Shown: positions 1 through 8,802 of the stretch, in pieces
Position numbering within the stretch: the stretch's first letter is position 1
Layout of the letters: every line of letters starts with the position of its first letter
Source: Ktedonobacteria bacterium
Lineage (GTDB): Bacteria; Chloroflexota; Ktedonobacteria; Ktedonobacterales; JACDGC01
DNA: 64,000 nt
Reading direction: 5' to 3'
NCBI GenBank assembly: GCA_027459785.1
Contig: DAIDGU010000080.1
Coordinates: 32,857-96,856, forward strand
Position numbers and translations under genes: made by a program
The notes under the pieces: model-generated
What the model saw: only the letters and a program-made list of their open reading frames with translations
Told to the model about the DNA's origin: nothing
Database searches by the model: none

Positions 1-1
1 C

Positions 2-46
2 GTCCTGGGGACGCCGGCGGAAATCGCCCCACGGGGCATCATCTGA
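2..46 (+). CDS. possible 3' end of a gene entering from the left
   Basis: Frame 2 is open from the window edge to a TGA at 44-46 and reads as 14 ordinary residues ending A-P-R-G-I-I. The codons look like the surrounding GC-rich genes. It is too short to identify, and no downstream gene continues in this frame. The 200 bases that follow up to the end of the nucleotidyltransferase gene hold nothing recognisable. Confidence 0.25.
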   Translation, partial: VLGTPAEIAPRGII

Positions 47-251
47 GGCGAGATGGTCCAACCCCCAAGGTGAACACCAGAGAACACCCCTACATTTTAT
101 CGGCGGATGGAGCAGGGCGATCAGACGGCGCTTGTTCAACACGGGATGGTTATTCCTTTCCGCCGTCTCCCTCCTGTTGGGGCGAGAATGGGACGCGATC
201 AACTGCATCCCCACGAGACATCGTAGTATCATGCACGCTGCACTGTGGCGG

Positions 252-1145
252 TCACCGGCTACCAGGCAGATGCTCAGCGTCCAGCACCTCGCGTAGCTGT
301 TGACGCGGGAGACCGAGAGCGTAGGAGGGCGGCACCAGCGCGAGGATGTCATCGAGTAACGTCAGGCAGCCGGTGACAGCCTGGCGCGGGTCGGCCTGGG
401 AAAAGACGGCGTTGACGCGCGCAACCAGATCAGCCGGGGCTTGGCTGAGCCGGCGGCTTTCTCCCGCCAGCCACTTGTAGTCCGGTTCCCAGCGTTCATT
501 CAGGGCAAAAAGGATGCGCAATCCGCGCTCGATCTCACGGCTGAGGCGGTTAGCCAGTGCCAGACGTGCGTCGCGGTAGGCCAGCGGCCAGATCGTGGCG
601 AACGATACCGGCCACCAATGCGGGTCAATCCACGCCTGGGTCGCCTGCTGGATCAGCCGGGCCTGGAGGGCAAGTGGATACACTGCCAGGCGTTCCTGCC
701 ACTGCGCGAGATGGGAATGATCGCGCACAGGTAATGCGTCGGCAATATGCCAGGCTTCGGTGAGCGACCAGTGTTCGGTGGTCTGGGCGGCGACGATCTC
801 GGCCAGGCGAGCATCCAACGCCGGCCAGGGCTGCCAAAAGGCTTCCACGAAAATGCCGCCATGCCAGCTTTTCGTCTGCGCCCCGCCCTCATAAGCCGCA
901 TCCACCTCTTCTTCGACAACACCGCCCAGACTGCGCAGCCAGTCTTGATAGATAGCGAGCGGTTGCAGGCTATCCACCAGGAAGCGCAGTTCAAGATCCG
1001 AAAACTCATCGGCATAATCACGCGAGACTGATCCAGTGACGACGATTGCTGCGCCCAACTCTGGCGGGCAATGCGTGGCGAAGGAGGTGGCGAGCGCATA
1101 GCGGGCGCGCGAGAAAGGATTTGCCGTGGCGGCCAATATGGGCAT
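252..1145 (-). CDS. nucleotidyltransferase-fold protein
   Basis: About 297 residues. The N-terminal part contains a polymerase-beta-like nucleotidyltransferase signature, V-T-G-S-V-S-R-D near residue 35, followed by A-D-E-F-S-D-L-E-L. This is the usual G-S...D-x-D/E metal-binding pattern of small-molecule or tRNA-type nucleotidyltransferases. The remainder is a mostly helical C-terminal region typical of uncharacterised members. The ATG at 1145 is chosen over an upstream ATG at 1163 because a GGAGAG motif sits five bases before it. It follows moaE by 22 bases on the same strand, so the two are probably cotranscribed. The substrate is unknown; an antibiotic or nucleotide modification role would be a guess. 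Confidence 0.7.
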   Translation of the reverse strand: MPILAATANPFSRARYALATSFATHCPPELGAAIVVTGSVSRDYADEFSDLELRFLVDSLQPLAIYQDWLRSLGGVVEEEVDAAYEGGAQTKSWHGGIFVEAFWQPWPALDARLAEIVAAQTTEHWSLTEAWHIADALPVRDHSHLAQWQERLAVYPLALQARLIQQATQAWIDPHWWPVSFATIWPLAYRDARLALANRLSREIERGLRILFALNERWEPDYKWLAGESRRLSQAPADLVARVNAVFSQADPRQAVTGCLTLLDDILALVPPSYALGLPRQQLREVLDAEHLPGSR

Positions 1146-1167
1146 AGATTCTCTCCTCTGCATGCTG

Positions 1168-1602
1168 CTAGCCCTCGACCCAGGCCGCGCCGTCGGGGCC
1201 GACCTCGCGTTTCCAGATCGGCACGGTCGTTTTCAGTGTGTCGATGATGTAGCGGCAAGCATCGAAGGCTTCGCCACGGTGCGGGCTGGCGACGACGATG
1301 ATCACGCTGGCCTCGCCGACGGCCATGCGCCCGAAGCGATGCGCGATGGCGACATGATCAATGCCCCAGCGTGCGCGCACGTCTGCCGCAATGGCGCGCA
1401 TCTGGCTTTCGGCCATCTCCACATACGCTTCATATTCCAGATAATCGACGGCGCGGCCCCGCGCGTTGTCGCGCACGACGCCCTCGAAGGTGACGAGCGC
1501 CCCCGCGCCAGGGTACGCCACGGCCTGTATCAGCGCGGCGCGGTCCAGCGGGTCGCGCGTGAGCCGTACCAGGGGAAAGATGCCTGCTTGTGCCTCGCCC
1601 AT
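1168..1602 (-). CDS. moaE: molybdopterin synthase catalytic subunit MoaE
   Basis: MoaE is the large subunit of molybdopterin synthase. With thiocarboxylated MoaD it inserts the dithiolene sulfurs into cyclic pyranopterin monophosphate. The 144-residue product has the family landmarks in order: T-F-E-G-V-V-R near 38-44, L-E-Y-E-A-Y, H-R, V-A-S-P-H-R near 106, and T-V-P-I-W-K-R-E near 127-134 with the catalytic lysine region. The open frame extends to 1668, but that extension is the translated palindromic repeat. ATG 1602 has GGAGGT six bases upstream, and ATG 1605 is the alternative. No moaD or other moa gene is in the window. Confidence 0.93.
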   Translation of the reverse strand: MGEAQAGIFPLVRLTRDPLDRAALIQAVAYPGAGALVTFEGVVRDNARGRAVDYLEYEAYVEMAESQMRAIAADVRARWGIDHVAIAHRFGRMAVGEASVIIVVASPHRGEAFDACRYIIDTLKTTVPIWKREVGPDGAAWVEG

Positions 1603-1631
1603 CATGCTACCTCCACTAACGCAAACAGCCA

Positions 1632-1775
1632 CGGGACGGCGGACAGGAATGTCCGCCCCACGAGGCAACCTGGAGGACAGACATTCTTGTCTGTCGGAGC
1701 CTTAACCTGGAGGACAGACATTCTTGTCTGTCGGTGCGGCGGACAGGAATGTCCGCCCCACGAGGGCTGGGAGCC
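1632..1775. repeat. cluster of palindromic repeats (families A and B)
   Basis: Two copies of the perfect palindrome GGCGGACAGGAATGTCCGCC (1638-1657 and 1738-1757), each followed by CCCCACGAG, flank two copies of GGACAGACATTCTTGTCTGT near 1674 and 1711. The same two sequence families recur at more than ten places in the window. They behave as REP-like intergenic palindromes. Confidence 0.9.
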
Positions 1776-1793
1776 GCCCCACGAGGGATACCA

Positions 1794-2537
1794 TCAGCAG
1801 ACCTCCGACGGATCAAGCTGCCATTTTGCGGGATTCCAGCGCGCCCAGGGCAGCGGCAGCGTCAGCAGCCAGGTGTTGCCGCGTTCCGCCGGACGCAAGG
1901 GCAGGTGCAGCCGTGCGGCCTGCGCCACCGGCCCCACGTGGCCCAGCAGGCGGGCGCGCAGCACGTCCGGCATGGCGTCCAGGATGTGTTGGTCATACAA
2001 CAGATGGGCATTCGGATCATCCTGGGGACCGAACCAGCACAGCGTCTCATCCCAGATGCGCCGTAGCGCACCTTCGATGCCGTCGCGGGTGGGACCGCCT
2101 TCGCTGGCGAGTCGCTTCACCCAGGCGATAGCGAAGGCGGCATGGTACTGTTCGTCGCGCAGAATGCCGCGCGCGACCGCCGCGAAGCCGGCATCAGCGG
2201 AGGCGATGGCGGCGGCAGCTACGACGCTCAGCGCGCCATCAAACAGAAAGTTGACGGCGACGAGATCTAACCACGTTCCCAGCGGCAGGCGCAGGAAAGG
2301 GATCGTGGCGGCGTCAGCGCGCTCGAAGATCGCCGTGGGCGCGTCCCTGTCCATCGCCAGCAAGTCGGCCAGGGCGCGGGAATGGTGCCATTCCTGCTGG
2401 GCCATCATGTCCACCGACAGCGTCGAATCCATCTGCGGCGCGCTGCCGCTCCATTCCGCGTACCGCTGCCCCAGCGCATACTCGTTATCCGCCAGGCGCA
2501 CCAGCAGCGCGCGCAATGCGCCTGTGGGGTCCGCCAT
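1794..2537 (-). CDS. PaaA/PaaC-family ferritin-like protein (orphan)
   Basis: The 247-residue protein resembles the PaaC/PaaI subunit family of ring-1,2-phenylacetyl-CoA epoxidase. It has an N-terminal L-A-D-N-E-Y-A-L-G-Q-R-Y-A-E-W motif, a ferritin-like four-helix core, and D-E-Q-Y-H-A-A-F around residue 128, the place where family members carry the E-x-x-H metal or structural motif. In the classical pathway PaaC is the structural partner of catalytic PaaA. Here no paaA, paaB, paaD or paaE lies nearby, so participation in phenylacetate breakdown is doubtful. A stand-alone role in a related oxygenase or metal-binding function is possible. The start is the first ATG, before A-D-P-T-G. Confidence 0.65.
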   Translation of the reverse strand: MADPTGALRALLVRLADNEYALGQRYAEWSGSAPQMDSTLSVDMMAQQEWHHSRALADLLAMDRDAPTAIFERADAATIPFLRLPLGTWLDLVAVNFLFDGALSVVAAAAIASADAGFAAVARGILRDEQYHAAFAIAWVKRLASEGGPTRDGIEGALRRIWDETLCWFGPQDDPNAHLLYDQHILDAMPDVLRARLLGHVGPVAQAARLHLPLRPAERGNTWLLTLPLPWARWNPAKWQLDPSEVC

Positions 2538-2670
2538 TATGCCGCCTCGCTTCCCGTCGCTTACATGCTATGCTAGCTGTCCGTTTTCACACAAGAATAC
2601 CTTCTCTCTCTATTGTAGAAAGACGGAGGCCAATGCGCAACGGTCAAGCGCCAGCACATTCTGGGCGATG

Positions 2671-4890
2671 TCAGCGTGCCAGCCGGCGCAACTCGCCGAT
2701 GCGCTTGGCTTGCGCCTTCAGGGCGTCGGCGGCGGCTTTGTCGTCGGACTCCTTGGCGACGGTGTTCAGCGTGTCCTCGAATTGCTTGAGCAGATCGGCC
2801 AGCGCGCCCTTGCCCGCTTTGTTCGCCTCGGCGACATAGCCGCGCACGATCTCCGCCGCGTGTTCGGGGTTGCCGGCGCGCACCTCTGTATACGCCGCCT
2901 CGGCGAAAAGCGGCACGGCGCTTTCCAGGAACATGCCGCGTTCCGCATGGTCGCTCAGGTGGCCGGTGATCTCGCCGATGGCGTGCATCGCGTCGGCAAA
3001 GGCGGCTTGCGCGGGGCTGAAGTCCTCGTTATCCAGCATCACGCGGGCGATGCCGTGCTGCGCCTGCGCCAGCAACCAACGGTGGTCGGTCGCGGCAGCG
3101 AGATCGCGCGCATCGGTGAAGGCGCGCAGGGCGATGTCATATTCCTCGCGCCCGCGCCGTCCCTGTGCGATGCCCAGATCGGTCAGCGCCTGGGCGGTGC
3201 GCTGCTCCGTCTCGCGGAAGCGCGGCAGCATCTCTTCCAGCGCGTTCACGCCTTCTTCCCACAGTTCGCGTTCCACCAGCACGCGGCCCAGGCCGACGTG
3301 CGCCAGCCCCTCGCCCACGCGATTGTCGCCGGCGCGATAGCGTTCCCCCGCACGGTTGAAGATCGTCACGGCGTCATCCAATTGGTCGGAGCGCAGCGCC
3401 AGTTCGGCGCGCAACAGCAGCGCGTCGGCCTGCGTCGCCAGATCGCCCGTCGCATTCGCGGTCTGGTCGGCGGCGTCGAGCTGCGCGCGGGCGGCAGTGG
3501 GTTGGTTCAGATCCAGCGCGATCTCGGCGCGTACCAGCGCCAGCCAGGCGGGAGCTTCCGCCACGCGCCCGACCTCCAGCTTGCCCTGCGCCTCGTTCAA
3601 GAGCGCCCGCGCCTCGTCGTACCGCGCCGCCGCCGTGCGCAGCCGCGCCTGGCCCAACCGGGCCGCGCCCTGGCCAGCGAAGTTGCCCGCGTGCGCGAAC
3701 CGCTGCTGCGCCTCCTCATAGAGATCGCCGGCTTCCACGGCGCTGCCCCGAATGCGCGCGATCTCCGCCAGGCCAAAGATCGCCTGGGCCTCGGCGCTGG
3801 GATTGGTCATCTCTTGCGCCAGCGTGCGCGCCTCGGTGAATTGATCGGTGGCCTTGCGCAGATTCGAGCGACGCAGTTGCGCCTCGCCTAAGCGTTCCGT
3901 GCTGCGGGCGTAGCCCACGCGCTCTTGCAGCGAGCGGAAGGTGCGCTGGGCGCGTTCCAGCACGGTGATGGCCTCGATGATCTGCGACCGTTGCATATGC
4001 AAGTCGCCCAACACAGCGTTCGCCTCCGCCTGGCCGAGCGCGCTCTTCTCCATGCCATACAGCGCCAGCGCCCGCTGGGTCTGGGCCAAGCCCTGTTCCA
4101 GATCGCGCTGGGCGACGGCCAGCGCGCCCAGCCAGAGCAAGGCATCCGCCTCGCCCAATTCATATTCCAGACTCGTCGCGCGGCGTAGCGCCGAGGCAAA
4201 AAGCGTGCTGGCCGCGTCATACTGGCGGCGTTCGGTCGCCACACGGCCCAGGGCGATCTGCGTGTCGATGCCGCCGAAGGCGTCGCGCGCGTTCTGGTAA
4301 ATCTCCTGCGCGCTTTCCAGCGCCAGCGCCGCGCGGTCGGGGTCGCCCTGCTGGCGATACGCCTCGCCCATGCCGCGCAGGGCGTCGGCGTGCAAGTTCG
4401 CATCCTTCGCGGCGGTCGCCTGATCCACAGCGCGGGTGTAGATCGTGATCGCGCTCGTCAGGTGGCCGCGCTGGCGCTCGACATGGCCCAGTGCCAACAG
4501 CGTCGCGGCCTGGCCACGCTGGTCGTTCGCGCTCTCGAAAAGGCGCAGGGCCGTGTCATACTGCTGGCGGGCGCGGTCCAGCTTCTGCGTGGCGCGCAAG
4601 ATATGCCCCAGCGCCAGATGGGCGCTGGCCTCGCGCCGGGTCGCGCCGCTCGCCGCGAACAGCGGGATCGCGCGCTCATAGCTGGCGGTGGCCTGTTCCG
4701 CCGCGCCGTTTTGGCGCTGCACTTCGGCCAGTTCCGCCCGCGCCACGCCGGCATGCTCATCGTCGTGCGCCTGCGTGAAGAGTGATTCCGCCACCAGCAG
4801 CGCCTCCGCCGCCTCTTCCAGCCGCCCATCGCGCGCCGCGTCCATACCGGCTTCCAGCCGCCGTGCCGCCGTCGTCTGAATATCTTGCAT
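2671..4890 (-). CDS. large tetratricopeptide-repeat protein
   Basis: About 739 residues made almost entirely of TPR helix pairs of roughly 40 residues, with the usual A-x-x-x-L-G/A-x-A pattern (for example A-H-L-A-L-G-H-I-L and A-D-A-L-R-G-M-G-E-A). Fifteen or more repeats can be counted by eye. There is no signal peptide or transmembrane segment, so it is probably a cytoplasmic scaffold. The ATG at 4890 is preferred because GGTAGG lies just upstream. A TTG at 4914 in the same frame is the alternative. No enzymatic domain was recognised and the partner is unknown. It is separated from the downstream PaaC-like gene by about 130 bases. Confidence 0.85.
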   Translation of the reverse strand: MQDIQTTAARRLEAGMDAARDGRLEEAAEALLVAESLFTQAHDDEHAGVARAELAEVQRQNGAAEQATASYERAIPLFAASGATRREASAHLALGHILRATQKLDRARQQYDTALRLFESANDQRGQAATLLALGHVERQRGHLTSAITIYTRAVDQATAAKDANLHADALRGMGEAYRQQGDPDRAALALESAQEIYQNARDAFGGIDTQIALGRVATERRQYDAASTLFASALRRATSLEYELGEADALLWLGALAVAQRDLEQGLAQTQRALALYGMEKSALGQAEANAVLGDLHMQRSQIIEAITVLERAQRTFRSLQERVGYARSTERLGEAQLRRSNLRKATDQFTEARTLAQEMTNPSAEAQAIFGLAEIARIRGSAVEAGDLYEEAQQRFAHAGNFAGQGAARLGQARLRTAAARYDEARALLNEAQGKLEVGRVAEAPAWLALVRAEIALDLNQPTAARAQLDAADQTANATGDLATQADALLLRAELALRSDQLDDAVTIFNRAGERYRAGDNRVGEGLAHVGLGRVLVERELWEEGVNALEEMLPRFRETEQRTAQALTDLGIAQGRRGREEYDIALRAFTDARDLAAATDHRWLLAQAQHGIARVMLDNEDFSPAQAAFADAMHAIGEITGHLSDHAERGMFLESAVPLFAEAAYTEVRAGNPEHAAEIVRGYVAEANKAGKGALADLLKQFEDTLNTVAKESDDKAAADALKAQAKRIGELRRLAR

Positions 4891-4993
4891 CGTCTGCCTA
4901 CCTTCAACAACCAACTAGCTCATTCGACATCTCTCCTATAATTGTATCCCAAGGTGGGAGAGCAAGACCGCATGAATGTAGATGAGCCAGGGT

Positions 4994-5277
4994 CGCCGTG
5001 CGGTTGCCGGGGGCAGCATCCGATCCGCCGTGCGGTCGCCGGGGGTTATACTGTAAACACATTTGCCCCGGCTCGGAACAGGAACCCCTACGGGCTAGAA
5101 GCGGGCGGTACAGATTGAAACCATTTGCGCGCCTAAGCGCCTACGGCGACGAAGTCCACCTGCGTGGACTGGGATCCCAACCCGCGTAGGCGGGTTTCGT
5201 GGCGGCACGCCCCTAGGCGCGGTTTCAACCGCCCGCCCCAACCGCCCGCCCACCAGCGCGCAAATTGGTTTCAATCC
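4994..5277. repeat. repeat-rich intergenic region with a nested inverted repeat
   Basis: The 410-base gap between the TPR gene and the lipoprotein gene holds no gene. It contains a near-direct repeat of about 20 bases (4994-5013 and 5026-5045). A GGCTCGGAACAGGAACCCCT motif starts at 5070 and also occurs near 53361. A family D block follows, in which arms at 5113-5132 and 5256-5275 are reverse complements except for one extra T. Inside lie two smaller hairpins, AGTCCACCTGCGTGGACT and AACCCGCGTAGGCGGGTT. Confidence 0.85.
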
Positions 5278-5300
5278 ATACGTGTTCCCGTCCTCTCCCC

Positions 5301-6236
5301 TCATCCGCGCCGCAGTTCGATGACGATATTGGCGCGCTGCTCGCTCACGAAGACATCGCCGCGCGCATCCACCGCTAATCCCTGCGGCTCGAAAAGGTTG
5401 CCGGCCAGCGTTGCCAGCTTCGCGCCGTTCGCCGGATCGAGCCGCACGACGGTATTGTCGCCCAGCGCCGTCACCAGCAGCGAACCATCGGCGTCCCAGG
5501 CGAGATCATCGGGGTACGAGAGCGTCGCCAGGCGTGTGACGGTGCCAGTGGGCGCGATGCGCGCCACCACGCCGCCATATTCGTCCGCGACGTAAACGGT
5601 GCCGTTGGGGCCGGCCAGCGCGTGCGTTGGCCGCACGAAACCGCCCGCGATCCGGCGCAGGTCGCTACCATCGGTCCGCAGGCGATAGACGACGCCGTTG
5701 GGGCTGTCGGCCACCAGCAGATCGCCCGTCGCGGGGTCCAGGCTCAGGCTGTCGATGCCTGGCAGATTGGTGGTATTGGCGAAGGTGTGGATGACCGTCG
5801 CGGCATAGGTCGGCGGGGTCAGGCGTTCGATCATGTCGATGTGGTCGCCGTTGTTGCCCTGCACGGCCACGATAAGCGCGCCATCCGCCAGGGGAACGAT
5901 GCCCTCCGGCTCCGGAAAGCCGCGCGCCAGCACCGTGACGGAGCCATCCGCGTTGATGCGATTGACGCCGTTGTTGCCGAAATCAGCGAAGATGACGCGC
6001 CCCTGCGCGTCCAGCGTCAGGTCGTCGGGGCTGCCGAAGCCGTGCGCCAGGACGAGCTTGGTATAGCGCGCGGGGGCCAGGGTCGGCGTGGGTATCAGCG
6101 TGGGTGTGGCTGTCGCCGCTGGCGTATGCGTGGGCGCGACAGGTGGCACGTTGGTCGCCCGTGTGGCACACGCTGCCAGGCTGAGGGCGCATAGCACGCC
6201 GACGACGATCCGGCGGAATGATGCTGGTGTCTGCAT
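5301..6236 (-). CDS. NHL/SMP-30-like beta-propeller lipoprotein
   Basis: A 311-residue exported protein. Residues 1-23 form a lipoprotein signal (R-R, hydrophobic core, lipobox L-S-L-A-A-C with Cys23). A Pro/Thr-rich linker leads to a propeller of repeated blades with D-A-x-G-x-V/L-x-x-A-D patterns (L-D-A-Q-G-R-V-I-F-A-D, V-D-A-R-G-D-V-F-V-S). Similar NHL or strictosidine-synthase-like propellers bind ligands or act as lactonases, and no catalytic residue can be assigned here. The ATG at 6236 is chosen because it sits just before the signal sequence; upstream in-frame codons add no signal. It should be anchored on the outer face of the membrane. Confidence 0.82.
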   Translation of the reverse strand: MQTPASFRRIVVGVLCALSLAACATRATNVPPVAPTHTPAATATPTLIPTPTLAPARYTKLVLAHGFGSPDDLTLDAQGRVIFADFGNNGVNRINADGSVTVLARGFPEPEGIVPLADGALIVAVQGNNGDHIDMIERLTPPTYAATVIHTFANTTNLPGIDSLSLDPATGDLLVADSPNGVVYRLRTDGSDLRRIAGGFVRPTHALAGPNGTVYVADEYGGVVARIAPTGTVTRLATLSYPDDLAWDADGSLLVTALGDNTVVRLDPANGAKLATLAGNLFEPQGLAVDARGDVFVSEQRANIVIELRRG

Positions 6237-6515
6237 GATCGTGCGGCTTTCTGGTGAAATGTCACTGGGTATCATTGTGTATCGTACCATGCCGATGAAA
6301 CCGCGCCAGCCGGCCATATAATCAGCCCAAAGCGTTGGCCAAATCGTTGCACTGATTGGCGGGTTTACCCGCGCCTATGATCATACACCCCTGCTGGGCC
6401 AGGCTGGCATCGACAGCGTCCGCCAGCCTACGCTCCCACCTTGCCAAAATCCTGACCGGCCAGCCGGCGCATCTCCACGCCAGGGGATGGCGGGCAGGTG
6501 ACGGAAGAAACGGCT

Positions 6516-6606
6516 GGCGGACAGGAATGTCCGCCCCACGCTGATATGATCACCGTCTTGTCCCCCCTCTCCATCCGCAGATGGGGAGGGGCCGGGGGTG
6601 GGGCCG
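6516..6606. repeat. family A and family C palindromic repeats
   Basis: A family A palindrome (6516-6535, GGCGGACAGGAATGTCCGCC) is followed by a family C unit (about 6562-6606), the C-C-C-C-T-C-T-C-C-A-T...GATGGGGAGGGG hairpin continuing into a G-rich tail. The rest of the roughly 500-base gap between divergent genes (6237-6735) shows no gene. It must hold the promoters of both flanking genes. Confidence 0.85.
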
Positions 6607-6735
6607 CCAGTTGCTAGACGCGGCCCAACATGATATGGTAATGGAGGCATTGTCGTGCCTTCATCCGATGCGTTGAAGCATCTCTGCTCGTTCATACGTA
6701 TAGTCATTACACATCCTTTGAGGAGGCGTCAATTC

Positions 6736-8256
6736 GTGAACAGAGAATCCGCTCAAACGTTGCGCACCAAGCTGACGTTTGAGCAACAGGCCCGTTTCGA
6801 TGCGCTCTATGCGCGCCGGCAGAAAAAAGCGGGTACAGCGCGGGTCTTGTCTTTGCCCTTGCTGGGAACCTTTGGTCTCGATCAATTCTATCTGGGCCAT
6901 ACCCTGCGTGGCGTGTTGAGCGTACTCTTTTCCTGGACGCTCATCCCGACCGTCGTGGCGTTGTTCGATCTGCTCAATGGCGACATCAATCGCCAGGTGG
7001 ATTATGCCAATAGCCGCATCGCGGGCGAAGTCTATGATAACGTCGTGAAAAATACGATCACGGCGAGCGATATCCCTGCCGCCGCCGCGCCGGTGGTGAA
7101 CCCGCCCGCGCCGCCGGTGGCTCCCGCGCCCGCTCCGTCTGCCGTGGCGGAAGCCGCGCCGGTCGCTGCCGCTGCTGTCGCCGCCGCCGCTGTGGCTGCC
7201 GCTGAAGCGGCCCCTGCTGCTGAGGCCACCCCCGCCGCTGTGAGCGGCGCGGATTCTATCGTGGATGCCACTCCCGCCGCGCCGGCAGAAGTGGCTGCCG
7301 TGGCCGAGGAGCAGGATACATCCGCGACGACCACCGGCACTCTCACTCACACCGATTCATCGGCAGTTTGGGAAGCCGGCATGGCCGAGCCGCAAACCAC
7401 CAGCGATACCCAGACCGTGACCTTCGGTGAGACCGACGCGGCGGCGAACGTGGCCGACGAGGTCGTTGCCGTGCCAGCGGCGGCTGACCCGCCCCCAGAG
7501 GAAGCGGCAGTGATCGTGGCTGCACCCGCCCCGGAGACGGCGGCGGCGACGCCACCCGCGACATCGGTGCTGGATGACTCGCCCGTGGTAGTGGTAATGG
7601 ATGCCGCGCCAGCAGCGGAGGAGGCACCGCCCGCCGAGGCCGTCGTTGCGGCAGCGCCCGCCCCCGCGCCTGCCGATGATTTCGCCCCTGGTGAGGGCGT
7701 GCTGGTCTTCCTGGATGACTCCTCGACGGCGGCTGAACCCGTGCCGACGGCTGTCGTCACCGATGCCGCTCCCCCGGAAGTGGTGGTCGCGGACGCGCAA
7801 GCGACCGAGGAGACAACCTACCAGGAGACGATTGCCGAAAGCGACAGCGCGGCGACGCAGCATTATGTGGACGGCAAGCTGGTGAGCGCGACGCGCGACA
7901 CCTCCACGACGACCGGCGACATCAATACCCTGATCACCGAACACCAGGAAGATGCGCTGTTCGACGAGGTGGCGGCCCGCGCCGGCATGCCCACCGGCTG
8001 GGTGGATGTTTCGCCGCTGCACGGCGGCACAACGCCGGCCCCCAGCGCCGACGCCACACCCGGCGCACAGGCGGAGGCCACGCCGTCGAGTGCGGGCGGC
8101 ACGAATAACCCCGGCGGCACGGATGCCCCTGGCGGCGGCCTGGGCGACGGCAGCACCGACGCTCCCGGCGGCGGCATCGGGGCCACCCCGACCGACGGCG
8201 GCGCCGACACCCCCGCGCCACCCCCGCATACCGGCGACAATCCCATCCCCGAATAG
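6736..8256 (+). CDS. TM2-domain protein with long Ala/Pro-rich tail
   Basis: About 506 residues. The GTG at 6736 is chosen because GAGGAGG lies eight bases upstream; the earlier in-frame ATG at 6655 lacks one. Residues 30-95 form a TM2 domain, two short membrane helices joined by a turn (G-T-F-G-L-D-Q-F-Y-L-G-H followed by I-P-T-V-V-A-L-F-D-L-L). TM2 proteins are small membrane proteins of poorly known role. Here a tail of about 400 residues follows, extremely rich in Ala, Pro, Glu, Val and Gly. It ends in G-G-T-D-A-P-G-G-G repeats and is presumably disordered. A hairpin terminator follows directly. Confidence 0.8.
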   Translation: MNRESAQTLRTKLTFEQQARFDALYARRQKKAGTARVLSLPLLGTFGLDQFYLGHTLRGVLSVLFSWTLIPTVVALFDLLNGDINRQVDYANSRIAGEVYDNVVKNTITASDIPAAAAPVVNPPAPPVAPAPAPSAVAEAAPVAAAAVAAAAVAAAEAAPAAEATPAAVSGADSIVDATPAAPAEVAAVAEEQDTSATTTGTLTHTDSSAVWEAGMAEPQTTSDTQTVTFGETDAAANVADEVVAVPAAADPPPEEAAVIVAAPAPETAAATPPATSVLDDSPVVVVMDAAPAAEEAPPAEAVVAAAPAPAPADDFAPGEGVLVFLDDSSTAAEPVPTAVVTDAAPPEVVVADAQATEETTYQETIAESDSAATQHYVDGKLVSATRDTSTTTGDINTLITEHQEDALFDEVAARAGMPTGWVDVSPLHGGTTPAPSADATPGAQAEATPSSAGGTNNPGGTDAPGGGLGDGSTDAPGGGIGATPTDGGADTPAPPPHTGDNPIPE

Positions 8257-8290
8257 GCTTGCCCGCGCGCATGCCGGAGCAATTATGCCG

Positions 8291-8340
8291 CGAGGGACGC
8301 TCGATTTCATACAGGTGAAATCAAGCGTCCCTTCATGTTT
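8291..8340 (+). terminator. terminator-like hairpin after the TM2 gene
   Basis: Arms at 8293-8309 (AGGGACGCTCGATTTCA) and 8316-8332 pair with a single mismatch around a six-base loop. The 3' arm ends in CCCTTCATGTTT. It lies 35 bases after the stop codon of the TM2 gene. Confidence 0.7.
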
Positions 8341-8376
8341 GCCTGGTACATCTGGGGGGTAGCCAACCGGTAATCC

Positions 8377-8405
8377 TTGACGCTCCATAGCACCCCGCGT
8401 ATAGT
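8377..8405 (+). promoter_or_regulatory. sigma70-like promoter
   Basis: TTGACG (8377-8382), a 17-base spacer and TATAGT (8400-8405) give a near-consensus promoter. The next gene downstream starts at 8803, so the transcript would have a leader of almost 400 bases running through the palindromic repeats. Alternatively it drives an unannotated small RNA. Confidence 0.55.
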
Positions 8406-8469
8406 GATCACAGGAGCTTGTGCATGCATATATCCGCTACCCTTGATACCCATGCCGGGTCATCAAGCT

Positions 8470-8762
8470 ATCACCCGGAGGACAGACATCGGGGTACCGG
8501 AGGGCAGACATTCCTGCACCCGGAGGACAAAAATTCCTGTCTGTCTATGTCTGCTAAGCATAGGGTTTACCCGAAGAGGGTATGATACCCGTTGCGGGGA
8601 AAGACGGTGGTCAGCGGAGCCGGACAGACAGGAATGTCTGTCCTCCAGGTGGCCGCGGGGCGGACATTCCTGTCCGCCGTAGTGACAGCCAGGAATGTTT
8701 GTCCTCCGGGGTTATGGAGAATGGTGGTCCTCCGCTACCCTTACTGATCACCCGCAAAGGGT
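8470..8762. repeat. composite repeat block (families A and B)
   Basis: A long run of repeat units: several GGAGGACAGACATTCCTGTC-type palindromes, one GGCGGACATTCCTGTCCGCC, and linking segments such as GGGAAAGACGGTGGTCAGCG and GGAGAATGGTGGTCCTCCG. The same composite recurs near 29620, 30966 and, inside a gene, near 40195. No gene is visible within it. Confidence 0.88.
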
Positions 8763-8802
8763 AAAAGTGGAACCTGCATAACAACTGAGATGGAGTTGCA
8801 GC

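Noticed and set aside
1126..3891. 921-residue open frame on the plus strand
   Set aside because: It lies antisense to moaE, the PaaC-like gene and the TPR gene. GC-rich codons on one strand leave long open frames opposite, and its composition is repetitive with no recognisable domain.
4915..5300. tRNA or riboswitch in the repeat-rich gap
   Set aside because: The pairing is explained by nested palindromes found at several other loci. No cloverleaf or known aptamer pattern was recognised.
8470..8762. CRISPR array
   Set aside because: The repeated units are palindromic, irregularly spaced, variable and dispersed through the window, with no uniform spacers and no cas genes.
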